Assembly (NCBI GenBank): GCA_012032075.1
Contig: JAAURU010000084.1
Location: 1-10,492 of the forward strand
Source of the DNA: Flavobacterium sp.
Lineage (GTDB): Bacteria > Bacteroidota > Bacteroidia > Flavobacteriales > Flavobacteriaceae
Direction: 5' to 3'
Length of the DNA stretch: 10,492 bases
The notes beneath the pieces are model-generated. The model saw only the letters and a program-made list of their open reading frames with translations, made no database searches and had not been told where the DNA came from. Below, one piece after another: positions 8,110 to 10,492 of the stretch (positions within the stretch are counted from its first letter, which is position 1; the number at the start of each line of letters is the position of its first letter). Made by a program: the position numbers and the translations under genes.

Positions 8110-8138
8110 GAATTTAGAATACTGCATATTCTAAATTC
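8110..8138 (-). promoter_or_regulatory. 12-bp hairpin at the predicted 5' end of the beta-synthase mRNA
   Basis: GAATTTAGAATA and TATTCTAAATTC pair perfectly over 12 bp around the loop CTGCA. The predicted transcription start (a few bases after the -7 element ending at 8144) would place this hairpin at the extreme 5' end of the mRNA, 25 bases before the start codon. It could stabilise the transcript. It is not a known riboswitch shape and has no T-run. Confidence 0.55.
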
Positions 8139-8143
8139 GTTTG

Positions 8144-8151
8144 CAAAGATA
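8144..8151 (-). promoter_or_regulatory. TAnnTTTG -7 element upstream of the beta-synthase gene
   Basis: TATCTTTG on the minus strand is a full match to the Bacteroidota -7 consensus and identical to the transporter promoter element. It lies 59 bases before the start codon. I do not see a convincing -33 TTG at the right distance. Confidence 0.55.
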
Positions 8152-8207
8152 GTGTGAATTTTTGAATTTGGAAGTTAGAAATTATAATTTAGAAGGTAGT
8201 GTCTTAA

Positions 8208-8382
8208 ACCCAAATTACGTATTAGAAATTTATTACATCAAAAAATGACTTTAAATCTAAAAAAGTACTCAATTTTTTGTCCTCAATGTAATAAAACTAC
8301 ATTTATGGGAAAAAATTTCCGTTCTTTTTCATCTTTTTTGCCATTTTTCGCTTCATTACAAAGTCTAATGCATAATTTGGGT
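8208..8382. mobile_element. 175-bp MITE-like element with imperfect terminal inverted repeats
   Basis: The left end (8208-8226) reads ACCCAAATTACGTATTAGA. The right end (8364-8382), reverse-complemented, reads ACCCAAATTATGCATTAGA, so 17 of 19 bases match. The element is flanked by TAA on both sides (8205-8207 and 8383-8385), a possible 3-base target duplication. It encodes no transposase, so it is either a MITE or a deleted insertion sequence mobilised in trans. ACCC termini bring the IS982 group to mind, but I cannot assign a family without a database. It sits between the porin and the beta-synthase promoter. Confidence 0.6.
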
Positions 8383-8385
8383 TAA
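8245..8385 (+). CDS. 46-codon open frame inside the MITE-like element, doubtful
   Basis: This is the only noteworthy plus-strand frame. It starts MTLNLKKYSIFCPQCNKTTF and ends SLMHNLG, with its stop codon made by the flanking TAA of the element. It contains a single CPQC pair. I do not recognise it, and there is no matching second CXXC pair for a zinc ribbon. Because it fills most of a short repeated-type element, it may be chance or the remnant of a transposase end. Confidence 0.15.
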   Translation: MTLNLKKYSIFCPQCNKTTFMGKNFRSFSSFLPFFASLQSLMHNLG

Positions 8386-8420
8386 AAAAGGAATACAAAA
8401 ATAAAATGAAAGGCTAATTA

Positions 8421-8485
8421 ACCCTGATGGTAGTGACAGCTTTCTAAACTTGTTTAGAAACTATAACGGACAGCAGGAATAGGGT
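8421..8485. ncRNA. structured intergenic element, possible Flavo-1-like RNA motif
   Basis: The ends ACCCT (8421-8425) and AGGGT (8481-8485) are complementary. They enclose a perfect 9-bp hairpin, TTTCTAAAC / GTTTAGAAA (8441-8460) with a 2-base loop. The flanks carry ACCCTGATGGTAGTGACAGC and CGGACAGCAGGAAT. From memory, CCCTGATxGTAGC...CGGATAGCAGGA blocks around a variable hairpin are very common between genes in Flavobacteriia, which suggests a conserved structured element; Rfam Flavo-1 is the candidate. The strand is not decided. It lies 33 bases after the porin stop, so it could also act as the 3' end of that transcript. Confidence 0.5.
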
Positions 8486-8517
8486 CAACAAATAAAGCCA
8501 AAACCTTTCGTTTCAAA

Positions 8518-10438
8518 TTATTTAAAGAAATTCCAAACAATTCCAAATCTTACAATAAAATCTCGATAAGGATAATTAGGTGCTGCATAAAAATCATAAC
8601 CTGTCATTGCTGAGTTGAAATGTTCGGCTTTTAAGAATAATCGTGCTTGTTTCACTTTTGCATTGACAAAGAAATCAAACATAGGAAAACCTCCTATTTT
8701 TCTCTCATTTTGAACGTAAAATTCTCCTAATAATGGATTGTAATCGTTAACATAATATTCGGTAAAGTAATTAAAAACAATTCCTGTTTGCAGAAGCATG
8801 GCTTTTTTAAATACATAATCTGAAAAATACAAGGAATTACGCGTTACTATTTGTGGGACATTCAACGTTTTATCGGAATTTTCTGCACTTTGATATAAGA
8901 CTGTGTTATCTAATGCAAATTTCCAAAATTTAATTTCTTTTGACGCTTTTATGGAAGTATATGTTATTGTATTTGTATTTTGCATAGGCTTAACTAGTAA
9001 TACTTCAATATTATTTGTCGTATTGTCAAAATACAAATAATCATTTAAAATTGAATATTGTGCTTCTAGATTAAGCCATTTTGTATGTGCCAAGATCTGA
9101 AATTGGTTTCTTTTTTCGTTATTGAAATTATTTGACCAATTGTATGCCACATAATTACTTTGGTATAAGTTGTAATTAAGATTTGGCAAACTATTTAATT
9201 TTTGATATTTGAACTGGAATTTATAATCTTCATTTAGTTTATAATACGCAGTAGCTTCTATATTTGAAACAGATTGGTTGTAATCGAATTTGACAAAAGT
9301 AAATTCAATTTTACTTTATTTGCATAATAAGTGTAGTTTCCACCTAAAGATGTTAGTCTATCATTAATAGCATTTGGCACTAAGATATTTCCTGATGTAT
9401 TAAAAATAATGCTTTTATAAAAATAATTATAGACATTATCTTCTATAAAAAAAGAGACCTCTCCGTATTTTTTTGTGGTAAACCCAACCCCAATTTTGTT
9501 ATAAAAATGATTATATCTAGTCTTGTTATTTATAAGACTAGAATAAGAATCTCCAAATCTATCATTAGCGGTTTTATGTTCGAAATTAAAAATTTATATT
9601 CGTGATTGAACTGATGTGTAAATAGTAAACTATTTGGATTTTCTTTATTTAATTTAAAAGAATGATCTATTAAAAATCGATTCCCTTTCAATAAAGAAGT
9701 GGCATCATTAAAATAAACGTCAATTCGCTCTCTTTCATTATATGGTGGAATACTAGTTTCAAATTGTTCTAAGAGTTTTATACCTCCATTTTCTTGATTT
9801 GAAATATCTTGTCCGGTAAAATGGGCATTTAAATAGTATCTTTTATCTTTAGTGAAGTAGCTGGTTGTAAATCTAAAGTTTCCTGAGCTTGATATATTGT
9901 TAATATATTTTCCAATAGAACGCAATCCTTTGTAAGCTAGTGAAAAGTTGAGATTTGGTTTTGTGTTAACAGTAAGAAATGCATCAACTGACTGACCTTG
10001 CTCCATAACTGTTTTAAAATATAGCTCGGTTAAAGGTGTTGGCACATTATAGTATTTTATGTCTTTTACTTCAAGGTAATTAAAATGCTTGGCAGTAAAT
10101 CCCATATTTGGATTACTGTTTTTTTGGACTAATGCATAATTTAAAGTATTGTATGTATGCCCTTCATTTGAAAAGGGTAATAATCCAAAAATATCTTTAC
10201 GTAGTAAATTATACTTATATTCTTTCTGAATAGACAACGTAGTATCGACAAATGTGGTGTCTTTTTCTAAATTGTATATTTTATAGAGTTGAATGGGTGG
10301 TTTTTTTTCTTTTTTATTATTTGCAGGATCAAAAACTCTTATTGAATCTGAAGTGGTTTCAACAGGTGGTGTAATTTGTTTTTTTTGGGAAAACAGCGAT
10401 AAAGAAAGAAAAAGTAATACTACAGCGATTTTTTTCAT
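8518..10438 (-). CDS. putative outer-membrane porin (Porin_10-like beta-barrel), frameshifted twice
   Basis: It begins with a signal peptide (MKKIAVVLLFLSLSLFS, about residues 1-17), followed by a low-complexity polar stretch (KKQITPPVETTSDS) and many alternating aromatic/polar beta-strands, such as FRFTTSYFTKDKRYYLNAHF. It ends DFIVRFGIVWNFFK, a typical C-terminal barrel strand. After repair of single missing bases in the A-runs at 9588-9592 and 9301-9303, it reads as about 640 residues. That matches the Bacteroidota 'putative porin' family, presumed to form an outer-membrane channel of unknown substrate. The middle third, with GVGFTTKKYGEVSFFIED and NILVPNAINDRLTSLGGNY, appears only in the repaired frame. 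A TACATTTG element precedes it. Confidence 0.88.
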
Positions 10439-10454
10439 TACAAATAAATATGAG

Positions 10455-10462
10455 CAAATGTA
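10455..10462 (-). promoter_or_regulatory. TAnnTTTG -7 element upstream of the porin gene
   Basis: TACATTTG on the minus strand lies 16 bases before the start codon and would give a very short leader. No clear -33 element is visible before the window ends. The remaining bases to 10492 show no gene. Confidence 0.4.
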
Positions 10463-10492
10463 ATGAGAAAATTAATAATAAAAAAAGACCTA

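Larger units (their letters stand above)
8090..8195. repeat. degenerate AATTTAGA repeat stretch
   Basis: Several near-copies of AATTTAGAA occur within about 100 bases (near 8090, 8098, 8111, 8174 and 8187), plus the inverse TTCTAAATT. They flank and partly form the leader and promoter of the beta-synthase gene. No gene is visible in them. Confidence 0.5.

Noticed and set aside
7490..8134. Plus-strand open frames opposite the beta-synthase gene
   Set aside because: They overlap clear PLP-enzyme motifs on the other strand and read as low-complexity Phe/Leu/Ser-rich protein.
8090..8195. CRISPR array
   Set aside because: The repeated units are short, degenerate and not evenly spaced, and there are no spacers of constant length or cas genes.
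8245..8385. Zinc-ribbon protein based on CPQC
   Set aside because: There is only one CXXC pair in a 46-residue frame that coincides with a MITE-like element; kept only as a doubtful feature.

Overview
The window is very AT-rich and every protein gene lies on the minus strand. Several things point to the Bacteroidota, most likely a Flavobacteriaceae genome: TAnnTTTG promoter elements, a DUF2851 protein, a Porin_10-type outer-membrane protein, a three-unit helix-hairpin-helix protein with an N-terminal anchor, a 72-residue PspC protein, and an NSS transporter followed by a MetS-like small subunit.

In transcription order (right to left) the layout is as follows. (1) A secreted beta-barrel 'putative porin' (8518-10438). 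(2) A roughly 430-base intergenic stretch with a structured element (8421-8485), a 175-base MITE-like element with terminal inverted repeats (8208-8382), a degenerate AATTTAGA repeat and the promoter and leader hairpin of the next gene. (3) A cystathionine beta-synthase/cysteine-synthase-type PLP enzyme with a CBS domain pair (6723-8084), followed one base later by a damaged zeta-toxin-like kinase (6153-6721) and a 62-codon candidate antitoxin (5992-6180), closed by a hairpin terminator. (4) DUF2851 (4613-5890) and the PspC protein (4362-4580). (5) A probable operon from a strong promoter at 4304-4333: LeuT-like transporter (2434-4278), MetS-like small subunit (2256-2415), HHH protein (1329-2215) and acyl-CoA dehydrogenase (136-1305).

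The dominant oddity is that seven of the ten genes are interrupted by frameshifts. Nearly all sit in A/T homopolymers and can be repaired by adding or removing one base, which restores full-length, family-typical proteins. This looks like uncorrected homopolymer error in the assembly rather than true pseudogenes. I therefore annotate the joined genes instead of the fragments. The zeta-like gene also has an in-frame stop and may be truly broken.

Repair reveals several things the broken frames hide: the MetS-like partner, the cysteine-rich C-terminus of DUF2851, the C-terminal half of the zeta kinase, and a large extra periplasmic loop in the transporter. I see no tRNA, rRNA, CRISPR array or intact transposase gene.
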